A DNA stretch of 64,000 nt, from NCBI GenBank assembly GCA_031213475.1, contig JARUPZ010000012.1:10436727-10500726 (forward strand). The letters run 5' to 3'. This DNA comes from Nereocystis luetkeana. Lineage: Eukaryota; Sar; Phaeophyceae; Laminariales; Laminariaceae. Below the pieces are notes generated by a model. That model saw only the letters and a program-made list of their open reading frames with translations, did no database searches and was not told the DNA's origin. Shown piece after piece: positions 34,001-45,736 of this stretch. The stretch's first letter is position 1, and each line of letters starts with the position of its first letter. The position numbers and the translations under genes are program-made.

Positions 34001-35803
34001 CACGGGACGAGCGTGACCGTTCTTCTCGTCTCTCTGCTTCTGAACAAAGTAAGCCACTTCGTTTCCGTCGGTAGAGCCCATGACTATAAATAATTAATTC
34101 CGCCGGTTCTGAACAAAACAGGCATCTCACGTGCACTTAGAGATACTACGCATTTTACTGTGGAAGCATCGGCCAGGCAGCAGGCAGCACGTGTGGGTAT
34201 ATTTAACACAATTTTTGCCGAAAAAAAACCCATAAAATAATAATCACCACCTTGGTGGGGGGATGTACTCATGTCATGCATGACCGTAGTCGTATGACCA
34301 TAGACCCTCGCATCCCTACATTGCCGGGACGGAGCGCGCCAGGTTTTCCCCAAACCGGGCAGACACTAATTGCTTGAACCAAGTGCATGCTGGAGGGGGG
34401 GCGGGGGGACGCACGCATCACGGTGTTCTTGTGTCTAAATGGTCGGACGCTACCCCCCCCCTCCCCACCCCGCCCACCATGAATGGCGCGAAATTACACA
34501 ACAAAAGTGCACTGGTATTTTTTACTTCTTGACCCTCAATTTGTTATTTGGGTGCTGCCGCGCACTATTTTTACTCCGTACCATTTGTTGGTAGCAGCAA
34601 TGGCGCGAGGCCAAGGAAGGAGGCGCGGACGTGATGGCCTTGGGGGGCAACGACAGCGGCGCGGACGAAGACGACGACGAAGACTTGGAGGGGAGCGGCG
34701 TCGGGGGAGAGGAACTTTTCAACCGGTGCATTAATGACACCCTCGAGGCGCAAGAGGTTTGTCAAGCAGCACACTCGCCTTTTCAACATATAAAGTGAAC
34801 GATTCCGCGACACCACCGTGAGCGTGTGACTTGAATGCCGCCCGCATATAGCACGTTGTGTGGTGGATGAATTACACCAAGTTTGCAAATATGGGTTTTG
34901 AGGAGTTTTTCGATCCCACAGCTGAGGTGTGTGTGTGTGTGTTTTTTAAAATAAGCATGCTGTGATTAGGTGCATGGAAAAAAAAGGTAAAAAGAAAAGC
35001 TTGCGTTTCTTTTCAGGTGCCGACATACGGGACAACACGTTCCGTCATTCATACACGACGAGTCAAAATCGACACCCTTTTACGCGCTCTATTTCGAGCA
35101 TTGAGTTCTGAGCTTGTCCGGCAAACTGGGACGCTGGGAAAGGCTTGATGCGCATGCAGGCTACAAAAACTCGTGAATTGGTTGATGACGAAACGAAGGG
35201 CGCCCTCTTTCTCATCGCAGACTGGCAACTACCACGGCCGGCTGTCCCAGGCGCTCAAAGGAACGCAGCTCGCGTAGGATCCCCATGGACGCGCCGTTCC
35301 TGCTCACCCCCGCCCCCCCCCTCCCACTCAACTACCGCGGGAGAAGCTGCTGAACCGTCACAAGACAACGGCTTTGCATGGTACATGCGCGCAAGAACTG
35401 TTTTCTCCCAAGCGGCACTGATCACCCCGCCCCCCCTCCTCCTCTAGTCCAAACACGTGCGGCCCAAGACTTGACCTAGCAGAGTCGTCGCGTCCCCCTA
35501 CCCTCCCCATCCCATAACCCCAACCACGTTTTATCTGTTCAGGACACGGGCGAGTACACCACAGTGGTGGCGTCCGCGAAGTGCCTGAGGGGTCTGAAGA
35601 GAGAGGATGTTTTCCGGGCGCCGCCCGGGACCTGCGCCCCCGAGGCGAAGCTGTTCAAGAACATGATGCCGGACATCCCGCTGGCGCTCTCTCAGCCGTG
35701 CGGGAGGTTCTTCCACGAGGAAGACTTCGAGTTCGCCTACCTCCGGCAGGGTCGATGTCCGTTTAGCCGCGTCAACGACGTTGGGGATTACGGCAGCTGC
35801 TGA
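796..35803 (+). CDS. IFT122: IFT122, intraflagellar transport complex A subunit (5' exons outside window)
   Basis: Twenty-six exons join in frame to 3783 nt (1260 codons plus TGA). Exons: 796-1020, 2337-2458, 3723-3826, 4995-5113, 6116-6268, 7458-7523, 8378-8455, 9631-9966, 13148-13342, 14884-14969, 15993-16086, 17172-17336, 18601-18767, 20676-20745, 22988-23137, 24437-24558, 25557-25698, 26861-27033, 28413-28511, 29222-29357, 29788-29877, 30511-30624, 31525-31793, 32274-32358, 34595-34756, 35543-35803. The order follows animal IFT122 almost without gaps: WD40 propellers (residues 1 to about 550 here), then a TPR-like alpha-solenoid, then Cys motifs. The family works in IFT-A, which carries out retrograde transport in cilia and moves membrane proteins into them. 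About 55 N-terminal residues are missing because their exons lie left of position 1. Two insertions are lineage-specific: one in exon 8 and a Ser-rich one in exon 23. Five introns start with GC. Identity is very secure; exact ends of exons 13 and 25 are less so. Confidence 0.96.
1470..2215 (+). mobile_element. Repeat family A, two copies in tandem (one partial, one long)
   Basis: A partial copy (about 1470-1585) is followed by G runs and a long copy (about 1700-2215). The shared core is TACTCATGTCATGCATG, CGTAGTCGTATGACCATAG, GGTTTTCACCGACCAGGCAG and CAAGCGCGAAGCGCCGTGAG. The long copy matches 10005-10530 along its whole length. It has no protein-coding capacity, so it is probably a non-autonomous element of unknown class. 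Confidence 0.75.
2337..2458 (+). CDS. IFT122: IFT122 exon b
   Basis: It reads [14 protein letters not shown] and then a WD40 blade ending in VTIT plus the first two bases of an Arg codon. The acceptor is GGTAG at 2336, phase 0. It ends in phase 2 at CCCG|GTGGGT. A nearer AG at 2361 would drop conserved residues. Confidence 0.93.
2938..3062. mobile_element. Family B palindromic MITE, diverged copy
   Basis: The left end is TA-TTACGGGGGGG and the right end is CTGTAA-TA. The interior is diverged, with GGACCCAGGATGGGCCC resembling the copies at 32397 and 53320. Confidence 0.55.
3723..3826 (+). CDS. IFT122: IFT122 exon c, followed by a GC-AG intron
   Basis: It encodes [12 protein letters not shown] to SFYLLSG, a WD40 blade. 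The only junction joining it in frame to the next exon without gain or loss of residues is TCAG|GCGAGT at 3826/3827, a GC donor. The same eight bases, TCAGGCGA, occur at both exon edges. Confidence 0.9.
3827..4994 (+). other. IFT122 intron with GC donor, otherwise plain
   Basis: No exon, element or array recognised, except a short stretch at 4355-4385 related to the AACGGGAC repeat. Confidence 0.5.
4995..5113 (+). CDS. IFT122: IFT122 exon d
   Basis: It encodes [13 protein letters not shown] to KATLCTK, matching the human segment with KDRALNFDPCCISYF. The acceptor is GTCAG at 4994 (phase 1) and the donor AAG|GTGATT (phase 0). Confidence 0.93.
5252..5435. repeat. About 75-bp tandem repeat, 2.5 units
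   Basis: Units contain CAGTAAACCCTTACTTACG, TTTGAAAGGTCGTGACGGG and CACTGCTGTCGTATTTCG with small differences. It follows an IFT122 exon by about 140 bp. Confidence 0.7.
5575..5705. repeat. Short tandem repeat AAGGCAATAAGGCATT
   Basis: Units of 8-10 bp (AAGGCAAT, AAGGCATT, AAAGCGAT) run over about 130 bp. Confidence 0.8.
6116..6268 (+). CDS. IFT122: IFT122 exon e
   Basis: Fifty-one codons, [18 protein letters not shown] to HVRAIYQ, cover a WD40 blade with the [11 protein letters not shown] strand. The acceptor is TTTTTTAG at 6115 and the donor CAG|GTGAGG; both are phase 0. Confidence 0.94.
6359..6647. mobile_element. Family C element with GGTCG/GGACC pentamer array
   Basis: The ends are inverted (CAGGGCTTTTCACGGG and CCCGTGAATAGCCCTG). 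The middle (about 6418-6552) is a run of GGACC and GGTCG pentamers. The element begins 90 bp after an IFT122 exon. Confidence 0.65.
6717..6808. mobile_element. MITE with ACCACTCTGG-type inverted ends
   Basis: ACCAGTCCGGGAGGCAATAT on the left and ATATTTCTGCCCAGGGTGGT on the right. The interior has CGCTTCGTCTTCACATTAAT, shared with 19188. Confidence 0.6.
7130..7212. repeat. 12-bp GGTGGCAGTGCC minisatellite
   Basis: About seven units such as GCCGGTGGCAGT and GCCGGTGACACT. Confidence 0.7.
7458..7523 (+). CDS. IFT122: IFT122 exon f
   Basis: Twenty-two codons read [20 protein letters not shown] and then QK. They are nearly identical to the human segment [20 protein letters not shown]. The donor is AAG|GTGGGC. 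Confidence 0.96.
7740..8045. repeat. Copy of the 42830 repeat
   Basis: GAGGGGGGAAATTGATGGTA, GCAGCTGCGTGATTAAGAG and CGCGTTGCTCGTAGATGG. Confidence 0.5.
8378..8455 (+). CDS. IFT122: IFT122 exon g, followed by a GC-AG intron
   Basis: Twenty-six codons run [15 protein letters not shown] to AVRLPDK. Reading on past 8455 meets a stop within three codons. The next exon resumes exactly with VHVYEL, so the donor must be AAG|GCGAGA, a GC donor. Confidence 0.92.
8690..9270. repeat. Degenerate minisatellite of about 70 bp, roughly eight units
   Basis: Repeating marks are ACCATACACAGCCTC, TTCGCGTTGAAACC and ACCGCAACCAACGCCAC. It fills half of the IFT122 intron after 8455, which begins with GC. Confidence 0.6.
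9631..9966 (+). CDS. IFT122: IFT122 exon h, with a long low-complexity insertion
   Basis: This is the longest exon here, 112 codons. It starts [18 protein letters not shown] and ends [11 protein letters not shown]. In between are about 57 residues rich in Ser, Pro, Ala and Gly, ending in GGGGG, where animal IFT122 has a short linker. The donor is AAG|GTGTGG. Confidence 0.93.
10005..10530 (+). mobile_element. Repeat family A, long copy
   Basis: It is collinear with the copy at 1700-2215, including the distal parts AGACAGCAATGGG, AATGATCTAACTCGA and CCAACCGACGCCAACCCA. It lies right after a G run, in the IFT122 intron that follows the 9631-9966 exon. Confidence 0.75.
10668..10760. repeat. Family D single copy
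   Basis: CGTGGCGACTAACGTCAGC, CTAGTAATAGTCGTG and ACAACTCACAGCCCTA. Confidence 0.5.
11285..11800. repeat. Dispersed repeat with AACGGGAC/GTCCCGTT blocks
   Basis: TCCAAGTATTTAGTCCCCAC near 11305 and ACCGCAGTCCCGTTTTGGGG near 11750 are the two ends of a repeat also seen at 4355-4385 (reverse) and 16598-16650. No coding content. Confidence 0.45.
12288..12385. repeat. Family D single copy
   Basis: TCCGACTAGTAACTAGTCGG is a near-perfect palindrome, followed by CGACTTAAGTCGTCACGAC and CTCACAGCCC. Confidence 0.55.
12507..12540. repeat. TA dinucleotide microsatellite
   Basis: Alternating TA over about 30 bp, followed by imperfect tandem TGATATGTCTGGCATA units to about 12650. Confidence 0.8.
13148..13342 (+). 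CDS. IFT122: IFT122 exon i
   Basis: Sixty-five codons, [18 protein letters not shown] to TSSLHRKK, include [17 protein letters not shown], which matches human ILKIFVDNLFAIVLLKQ. The acceptor is CTTTTAG and the donor AAG|GTGGAA. Confidence 0.95.
13540..13815 (+). mobile_element. Repeat family A, 3'-shortened copy
   Basis: It contains the core GACGGGGGCACGTCGAG, CAAGCGCGAAGCGCGGTGAG and, at its end, GACGTGGCCACTTC, then diverges. It follows a G-rich stretch. Confidence 0.7.
14884..14969 (+). CDS. IFT122: IFT122 exon j
   Basis: It encodes [19 protein letters not shown] to FQESGAS, matching human LAVVDENDTCLVYDIDTKE. It ends in phase 2 at CCAG|GTATGA. Confidence 0.95.
15993..16086 (+). CDS. IFT122: IFT122 exon k
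   Basis: It encodes [17 protein letters not shown] to GSFPVQEQ, matching human VAWNTQCEDMLCFSGGG. The first base completes a Ser codon. The donor is CAG|GTAAGA. Confidence 0.95.
16347..16565. mobile_element. Family B MITE with a second copy inserted inside it
   Basis: The outer copy runs about 16347-16439 and resumes CGGTCCCCCGGAATA at 16551. The inner copy runs TTACGGGGGG to CCCCGTAA and is flanked by TA on both sides, matching a single TA expected in the outer copy. Confidence 0.75.
16912..17108. repeat. 10-bp GTAGGTTCCG minisatellite before an IFT122 exon
   Basis: About 19 degenerate units (GTAGGTTCCG, GCAGGTTCCG, GTGGATTACG), ending 63 bp before the exon at 17172. Confidence 0.8.
17172..17336 (+). 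CDS. IFT122: IFT122 exon l
   Basis: Fifty-five codons, [19 protein letters not shown] to AVACLGVTQ, are the last propeller strands and the entry to the helical part (human YQIACLGVTDTDW). The donor is CAG|GTGAAG. Confidence 0.94.
17405..17640. repeat. Family E (GATC-rich) copy
   Basis: It has CAAGGCAGATTTATTCCCGG, TTTCCTGGGTTGGATCTGTACT-like text, CCTCTCACAACGGCAG and ATAGATCATGATCTGTCCG, in the same order as 20805-21068. Confidence 0.6.
18601..18767 (+). CDS. IFT122: IFT122 exon m
   Basis: It encodes [28 protein letters not shown] and EIEMRKL, a TPR-like helix pair matching human DWRELAMEALEGLDF. The acceptor TTTATAAAG has a poor pyrimidine tract, but no better in-phase AG is near. It ends in phase 2 at AGAG|GTGCGT. 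Confidence 0.9.
18848..18958. mobile_element. Family B MITE, diverged
   Basis: CGAGGGACCGTAGTAATCAG on the left and AGGTCCTGATTTATATG with CCCCCGTAA on the right form an imperfect palindrome. Confidence 0.6.
19188..19269. mobile_element. MITE with ACCACTCTGG-type ends
   Basis: ACCACTCTGGGCGGAAATAT on the left, ATATTTCCGTTCATAGTGGT on the right, and TTTGTCTTCACATTCATA inside. Confidence 0.65.
19316..19397. mobile_element. MITE with ACCACTCTGG-type ends, second neighbour copy
   Basis: GACACTCTGGACCGGAATAT on the left and ATCGGCCAGAGTGGTAG on the right, only 47 bp from the previous copy. Confidence 0.55.
19905..20125. repeat. Degenerate GTTGCACCAACGTC repeat
   Basis: Units such as TGTTGCACCGACGTC and GCTGCACCAACGTCAC. 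Three more units (CCGTTGCACCAACGTTTA) occur at 20630-20668, just before the exon at 20676. Confidence 0.65.
20199..20309. mobile_element. Family B MITE
   Basis: ACGGGGGACCATAGTAAATA and TATTTACTATGGTCCCCCGT form inverted ends. The interior is CCAAATATTGTTAGTAA, with GTGTGCACCGTAGGTCC before the right end. Confidence 0.75.
20676..20745 (+). CDS. IFT122: IFT122 exon n
   Basis: A short helical exon reads [19 protein letters not shown] and then GAAK, matching human ADVFSYQGKFHEAAK. The donor is AAG|GTCAGT. Confidence 0.92.
20805..21068. repeat. Family E copy
   Basis: Collinear with 17405-17640 and 58455-58705: GTATGACCTGGCTCGTGTTG, TTTCCTGGGTTGGATCTG, CCTCTCACAACGGCAG, TAGATCATGATCTGTCC. Confidence 0.6.
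21541..21945 (+). mobile_element. Repeat family A copy interrupted by another element
   Basis: The left part runs to TACTCAT at about 21598 and the right part resumes GTCATGCATGGTCGTAG at about 21815. The foreign 214 bp between them are annotated separately. Confidence 0.7.
21599..21812. mobile_element. MITE with CACAGGTGGCGGGGACC inverted ends, nested in family A
   Basis: Both ends are near-perfect inverted copies of CACAGGTGGCGGGGACCCCC. Compared with other family A copies, the dinucleotide AT is present on both sides, as a 2-bp target duplication. A half copy lies at 25823-25933. Confidence 0.7.
21990..22033. repeat. GA dinucleotide microsatellite
   Basis: About 20 uninterrupted GA units. 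Confidence 0.9.
22480..22760. repeat. TTATG/TTGTG low-complexity repeat
   Basis: Five-base units GTTAT, GTTGT and GTTAC, interrupted at about 22555-22625. Confidence 0.7.
22988..23137 (+). CDS. IFT122: IFT122 exon o, followed by a GC-AG intron
   Basis: Fifty codons, [18 protein letters not shown] to RRQAEWAEE. Only a GC donor at GAG|GCAAGA keeps the spacing from the conserved W to the SGE of the next exon at the human length. A GT four codons on would add four residues. Confidence 0.88.
23690..23945 (-). mobile_element. Repeat family A, reverse orientation
   Basis: This is the reverse complement of the core: CTCACGGCGCTTCGCGCTTG at about 23809 and CGGTCATGCATGA near 23918. It is the only clearly inverted copy in the window. 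Confidence 0.7.
24437..24558 (+). CDS. IFT122: IFT122 exon p
   Basis: It encodes [20 protein letters not shown] to LAEIA, a TPR-like segment matching human [20 protein letters not shown]. The acceptor is TCATAG. It ends in phase 2 at CCAG|GTGACT. Confidence 0.92.
24610..24770. repeat. Family E fragment
   Basis: ATTATCTACAGTAGATCGGA and GTGTGATCTATCTCTCCGAT lie 50 bp after the exon ending at 24558. Confidence 0.45.
25300..25556. repeat. GCCACTTGAACACGTTT-type repeat running into an IFT122 acceptor
   Basis: Degenerate units of about 16-18 bp (TTGCCACTTGAACACGC, TTACCGCTTAAACGCG) continue to the TTTGCAG acceptor at 25556. Confidence 0.75.
25557..25698 (+). CDS. IFT122: IFT122 exon q
   Basis: It encodes [17 protein letters not shown] to LALYVKNQ, matching human [21 protein letters not shown]. 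The acceptor TTTGCAG lies at the end of a tandem array. The donor is CAG|GTGCGT. Confidence 0.93.
25823..25933 (-). mobile_element. Half copy of the CACAGGTGG-ended MITE
   Basis: GGACACCTTGTGGGGTTTGC and the terminal GGGTCCCGGTCACCTGTG match the reverse complement of 21599-21695. The other half is missing. Confidence 0.6.
26861..27033 (+). CDS. IFT122: IFT122 exon r
   Basis: It encodes [38 protein letters not shown] and RKAGRR, very close to human [20 protein letters not shown]. It ends in phase 2 at TCAT|GTGAGC. Confidence 0.95.
28028..28421. repeat. 197-bp tandem duplication including an IFT122 3' splice site
   Basis: The block from GTGCGTGATATCAATCAAT to CTGAGGCAGCTCCAACGC occurs twice, diverged inside but identical over the last 18 bases. 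The second copy is the real acceptor and exon start at 28413; the first, at about 28207-28224, is a decoy. Confidence 0.8.
28413..28511 (+). CDS. IFT122: IFT122 exon s
   Basis: It encodes [20 protein letters not shown] to ANDPKN, matching human NNAVAESRFNDAAYYYW. Its acceptor and first bases are duplicated 197 bp upstream (see repeat at 28028). It ends in phase 2 at ACAG|GTGAGG. Confidence 0.94.
29222..29357 (+). CDS. IFT122: IFT122 exon t, followed by a GC-AG intron
   Basis: It encodes [35 protein letters not shown] and QPEVLLQ. The donor is CAG|GCAAGT, the standard consensus of GC-AG introns. The next exon continues VSRFLV exactly as human ISRFLL. Confidence 0.93.
29788..29877 (+). CDS. 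IFT122: IFT122 exon u
   Basis: Thirty codons, [20 protein letters not shown] to LYTLAKQ, match human ISRFLLHSLPKDTPSGISK. The acceptor is TTTCCAG and the donor CAG|GTACGG. Confidence 0.95.
30511..30624 (+). CDS. IFT122: IFT122 exon v, followed by a GC-AG intron
   Basis: Thirty-eight codons, [20 protein letters not shown] to LDMLTVQ. The donor is CAG|GCAAGA. Read-through gives unrelated residues, while splicing resumes [11 protein letters not shown] (human AKPFHDSEELV). Confidence 0.93.
30885..30965. repeat. Family E end fragment
   Basis: CTCACTACGGCAGGTGAGG and CTGTAGATCGTGATCTGTCT match the right end of the family. Confidence 0.45.
31020..31445. repeat. Degenerate tandem repeat of about 55 bp, seven to eight units
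   Basis: Repeating marks are GTATTTACATGTTTT, TCTGGACACAGGCGTTCTTC and long T runs. It fills the intron between exons 30511-30624 and 31525-31793, which begins with GC. Confidence 0.75.
31525..31793 (+). CDS. IFT122: IFT122 exon w, zinc-binding motif with Ser-rich insertion
   Basis: It encodes [12 protein letters not shown] and, after about 37 mostly Ser/Ala/Arg residues, CTTCRHPF. The animal protein has the two CxxC pairs only about 17 residues apart. It ends LVEFQPGP plus two bases (phase 2) at CCGG|GTACTT. Confidence 0.93.
32274..32358 (+). CDS. IFT122: IFT122 exon x
   Basis: It encodes [20 protein letters not shown] and ends in a Gly-rich run and K. It aligns with human ITDEEAISLI. The acceptor is GGGTAG and the donor AAG|GTAACA. 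Confidence 0.88.
32397..32503. mobile_element. Family B-related MITE, diverged
   Basis: It contains ACCCACGATGGACCC and TTTGGTCCTGACTACCATAG, an order shared with the copies at 53320 and 39500. Confidence 0.45.
32575..32768. repeat. ATC trinucleotide microsatellite
   Basis: Mostly CATCAT runs with TATC and CTCATC variants. Confidence 0.85.
32930..33815. repeat. Direct duplication of about 270 bp, copies 617 bp apart
   Basis: 32930-33205 and 33545-33815 share GCCTATTGAGCAGGTACTCG, TTTCCATCTAAGAT and TACCGGGCTTTCAGCCTCAT with about one difference in seven bases. The 340 bp between them show nothing recognisable. Confidence 0.75.
34250..34400 (+). mobile_element. Repeat family A fragment
   Basis: It contains TACTCATGTCATGCATGACC through GGTTTTCCCCAAACCGGGCA and ends near a G run at 34395. 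The distal half is absent. Confidence 0.7.
34595..34756 (+). CDS. IFT122: IFT122 exon y, acidic linker
   Basis: It encodes [18 protein letters not shown], a [10 protein letters not shown] acidic patch and [14 protein letters not shown], matching the weakly conserved acidic linker of the family. The acceptor could be at 34594 or 34597, both in phase. The donor is GAG|GTTTGT. Confidence 0.85.
35543..35803 (+). CDS. IFT122: IFT122 last exon
   Basis: It encodes [34 protein letters not shown] and [18 protein letters not shown] and stops with TGA at 35801-35803. Human has CPSC and CPYC here. This protein keeps one Cys of each pair (SQPC and CPFS), so zinc binding looks weakened. Confidence 0.94.
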   Translation, partial: DTGEYTTVVASAKCLRGLKREDVFRAPPGTCAPEAKLFKNMMPDIPLALSQPCGRFFHEEDFEFAYLRQGRCPFSRVNDVGDYGSC

Positions 35804-36005
35804 CAACAGCAGCAAGTGGGGGATAAGTTACGGTAGTTGCTGGCAACAGCAGCGAATGGGGATTCCGGTCTGAGCTGTTGGCGACAGCGGCAAGTTAGGG
35901 AGTACGGAAGGAGCTGCTGACGACAGCGGCAAGTGGTAGTAGTTACTGGCAACAGCGGCGAGTTAGGGATTACGACAGCTGCTGACAACAGCAAGCAGCA
36001 AGCGT
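35787..36005. repeat. About 36-bp GACAACAGCAGC minisatellite overlapping the IFT122 stop
   Basis: Units GGGATTACGGCAGCTGCTGA and CAACAGCAGCAAGT repeat about six times. The first unit encodes the last residues (GDYGSC) and the stop at 35803. Confidence 0.75.
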
Positions 36006-36254
36006 ATGTAGAGCTTGGTGCGGTATCTTGACGTTGCGACTACCCCGGTTTAGTTAATTGCAGCGTTAAAACCCGACGTTGCGGCTAGACAAACCTGTTC
36101 GATTAAGTTCAGGGCTAAATCCGACTTTGCGATACGTGTTTTTTTTTAGTTTGCGTTCGGCGCTGCGATCGTGGGTAAAAACTTAAAATTAGAGTTAAGT
36201 CGATGTTACGCTCTGGCCAATGTTTAACCTCACGACGACTACTCCCAAACGCCG

Positions 36255-36465
36255 GACAACTCATAATCTAGAACATCTACAGATAGATCATCTAAATCCT
36301 AACCCGCCGATCCGAGACCCAGTGCAGGATCTGACTAGTATAGATCCAGCCCATGAAGCATGTCCCAGATCACGCAGATTATGCGGCTCACATCCGGCAA
36401 CGTGAGTTAGATCGTACATATCCGGGATATCTTTGCCCGGAAAGGTCTACTGTAGATCGTCAAGC
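36255..36465. repeat. Family E copy, reverse-oriented, in the IFT122-CDIN1 intergenic region
   Basis: CATCTACAGATAGATCATCT and GGTCTACTGTAGATCGTC carry the family's GATC palindromes in opposite order. Confidence 0.5.
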
Positions 36466-37939
36466 GGGAATCGATGACCTGTGCAAGGTGTGGAATAATC
36501 TGACTTCATCACAGTAGCACCAGTTTACAGACCATGGCGGGCGCAATGAATGGTTGACCGCATTGTTTGGGGCCTCATTGAGTGGTTGTGTTTTCCCGTC
36601 GGGAAAAACTCTTTGTGAGCATTGCTCTAGTGGTCGGGTCCAGGGTGGCAAGAGAAAACGCGGCCAACGCTACGCGGACGCTAGCCGACTTCCTCGGTCG
36701 CCCGAGTTCGAGAAAGATTTCGCAGCATGTGCGAGACAGGGTTGAGGCAAGCGCAAATAAGTTTGGGTGAGACAACTACGTTTCCGACCAGTGGTCTTTT
36801 AAGAGAAAAACACAACAAGATACTATCCAACGACGCAACAAAGTATGGGCGAGACCACGGGTCGACGCATGAGGCCTCATCCAAACATCCAATACTTACA
36901 TCCAATGATCCAGGACATCGAGTCAGAATACTACAGGAAAAACTCTTTGTGAGCATTGCGCTGTGCCCGGAAACTTCTCCATATCGCCAATGTCCTAAGC
37001 TCAAGCAATACGAGCGAGCTTCAAGCTGTTGCATGACGCGAAATTGTTCCATCTAATATGACTGGCTTACATCCATATCTCGGAAACGTGGAATCCTGCT
37101 GGCTGGCGTATTTCCAACACCGCATCCGGAACATAACGCGTGTAATACACACATAGCGTTCTACTCCGTGACGCGTTTCGCATGGTTTTACACTCGTATC
37201 TACAAGGGCTCCGCACGGGGTCCGGATTCCATGCTTCCGAGGACGGATATACCTTAGATGTTTTAGTTCTTTGGCCTTCACGGACGCGCTTGGAATTTTT
37301 GTGCCAAGGATACGAGCCATGTTCTTCTATTCGTTTTTGATTTGCAAACACGAAGAAGCAGCTGGGGGGGGGGCACAAATGTTGCTCCAAGCCGCAAGCC
37401 TCGCGTCGCTATCCAACTGCACCGTATGGCTATCCCTGCGCGAACCACACATCTTCTCTTCTGTCGAGAGGTCGACGACGGCTGAGTCGTGCGTGAACGC
37501 CAAGAGATGCCATGAGGGCCTTGTAGGACACTACTCGAACTGCCAAATGCAAGCACAGCACCGTCTTTGCATCCACAGAAGCGTACAAGCCTCCCACTAC
37601 TATTACTACTGTACACACCACCAAAAGCAATAAAATGTGACCCTACAGGGTTTAATGTTTGATTCTGCTGATAATCTTAGGCGGTATAATACTCCCAGAA
37701 AATGTACCAACACCCTTTGTGCCACACCATCAGCGCAAAGGCGACAATGTCGCTATTCACGACATCGTACAGGCGATCAGTAACATGCATTCGCCCGACA
37801 TACCGTCGTCGTAAGAGTGTCCCCCATAGGGACACTTCCACTACCAAAGTACCCCTTGCTGTCGTTGTCGGCGGGGCAACAAGCTTGCGGTATCGCCCAC
37901 AAAAGCAAGTGCAAAGCTATGGCAAACTATAGCGGCAAC

Positions 37940-38600
37940 GGTGACTCCAAGATAAACGCCAGGCTAACGGAACTGTTAACAGCAAGGCTAGCGGCAAGGC
38001 TAGCGCCAACGCTAATGCCGAGTTAAAAGTCATGATAACGCCAAGCTAAACACCGAGCGAACGGGTAGCCTAACGGCGAGGCAAACGGCACGGCTAACGG
38101 CAAGTTAACGGCCGACCTAACAGGTAGAGCTAGCGGCAAGGCTATCGGAAAGACTATCGGCAAGAGGCTAACGCCAAGCTAAGCGCCGACCAAGCGGCCG
38201 AGCTAAACGCCGAGCTACACACAAAGCTAACGCACAATCTAACTCAAAGCCAAACACGAAAGCTAACGCTAAGCTCACATAAACCAAGCGAAATGCTGAC
38301 GCCAAGGCTGAAGCTAAGCGAGCGCCAAGCTAAGCTCGAGGGTACGGCAAAGCTACTGCAATGTTAATGCAAAGACAATGCCACGCTAACGAAAACCTAA
38401 CGTAAAGGTAACACAAAACCTAAAGGCAAGGCTGACGCAAATATAATCCCAGGCTAACCCCAAGCTTCCGCAAATCTAAAGACAGATCAGCGCAAAGCTA
38501 GCTCAAAGCTAACGCAGAGCTAATGCAAAGCTAGCGCAAGCTAACGCAAAGCTAGCGCAAAGCTAGCTAACACAAACCTTATGCCACTGCTGACGCCAAG
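37940..38600. repeat. Degenerate GCTAACGCAAA repeat, about 660 bp
   Basis: Units of about 11-12 bp (GCTAACGGCAA, GCTAACGCAAA, GCTAGCGCAAA), ending 35 bp from the CDIN1 stop. Confidence 0.75.
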
Positions 38601-38634
38601 CTAACCTCAAGCTTCCACAAAACCAAACAACACT

Positions 38635-45736
<7,102 letters not shown>

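Larger units (their letters stand above)
35804..38634. other. IFT122-CDIN1 convergent intergenic region
   Basis: It holds both 3' ends. Seen: the 36-bp minisatellite, a family E copy and the GCTAACG array. Between 36470 and 37700 I see no gene. A short block with GGAAAAACTCTTTGTGAGCA is present twice (36603 and 36939). No clear poly(A) signal could be assigned. Confidence 0.6.

Noticed and set aside
37271-37633. Plus frame of 120 codons between IFT122 and CDIN1 as a separate gene
   Set aside because: No recognisable motif, no splice or start support, and overlapping frames on the other strand are equally long.
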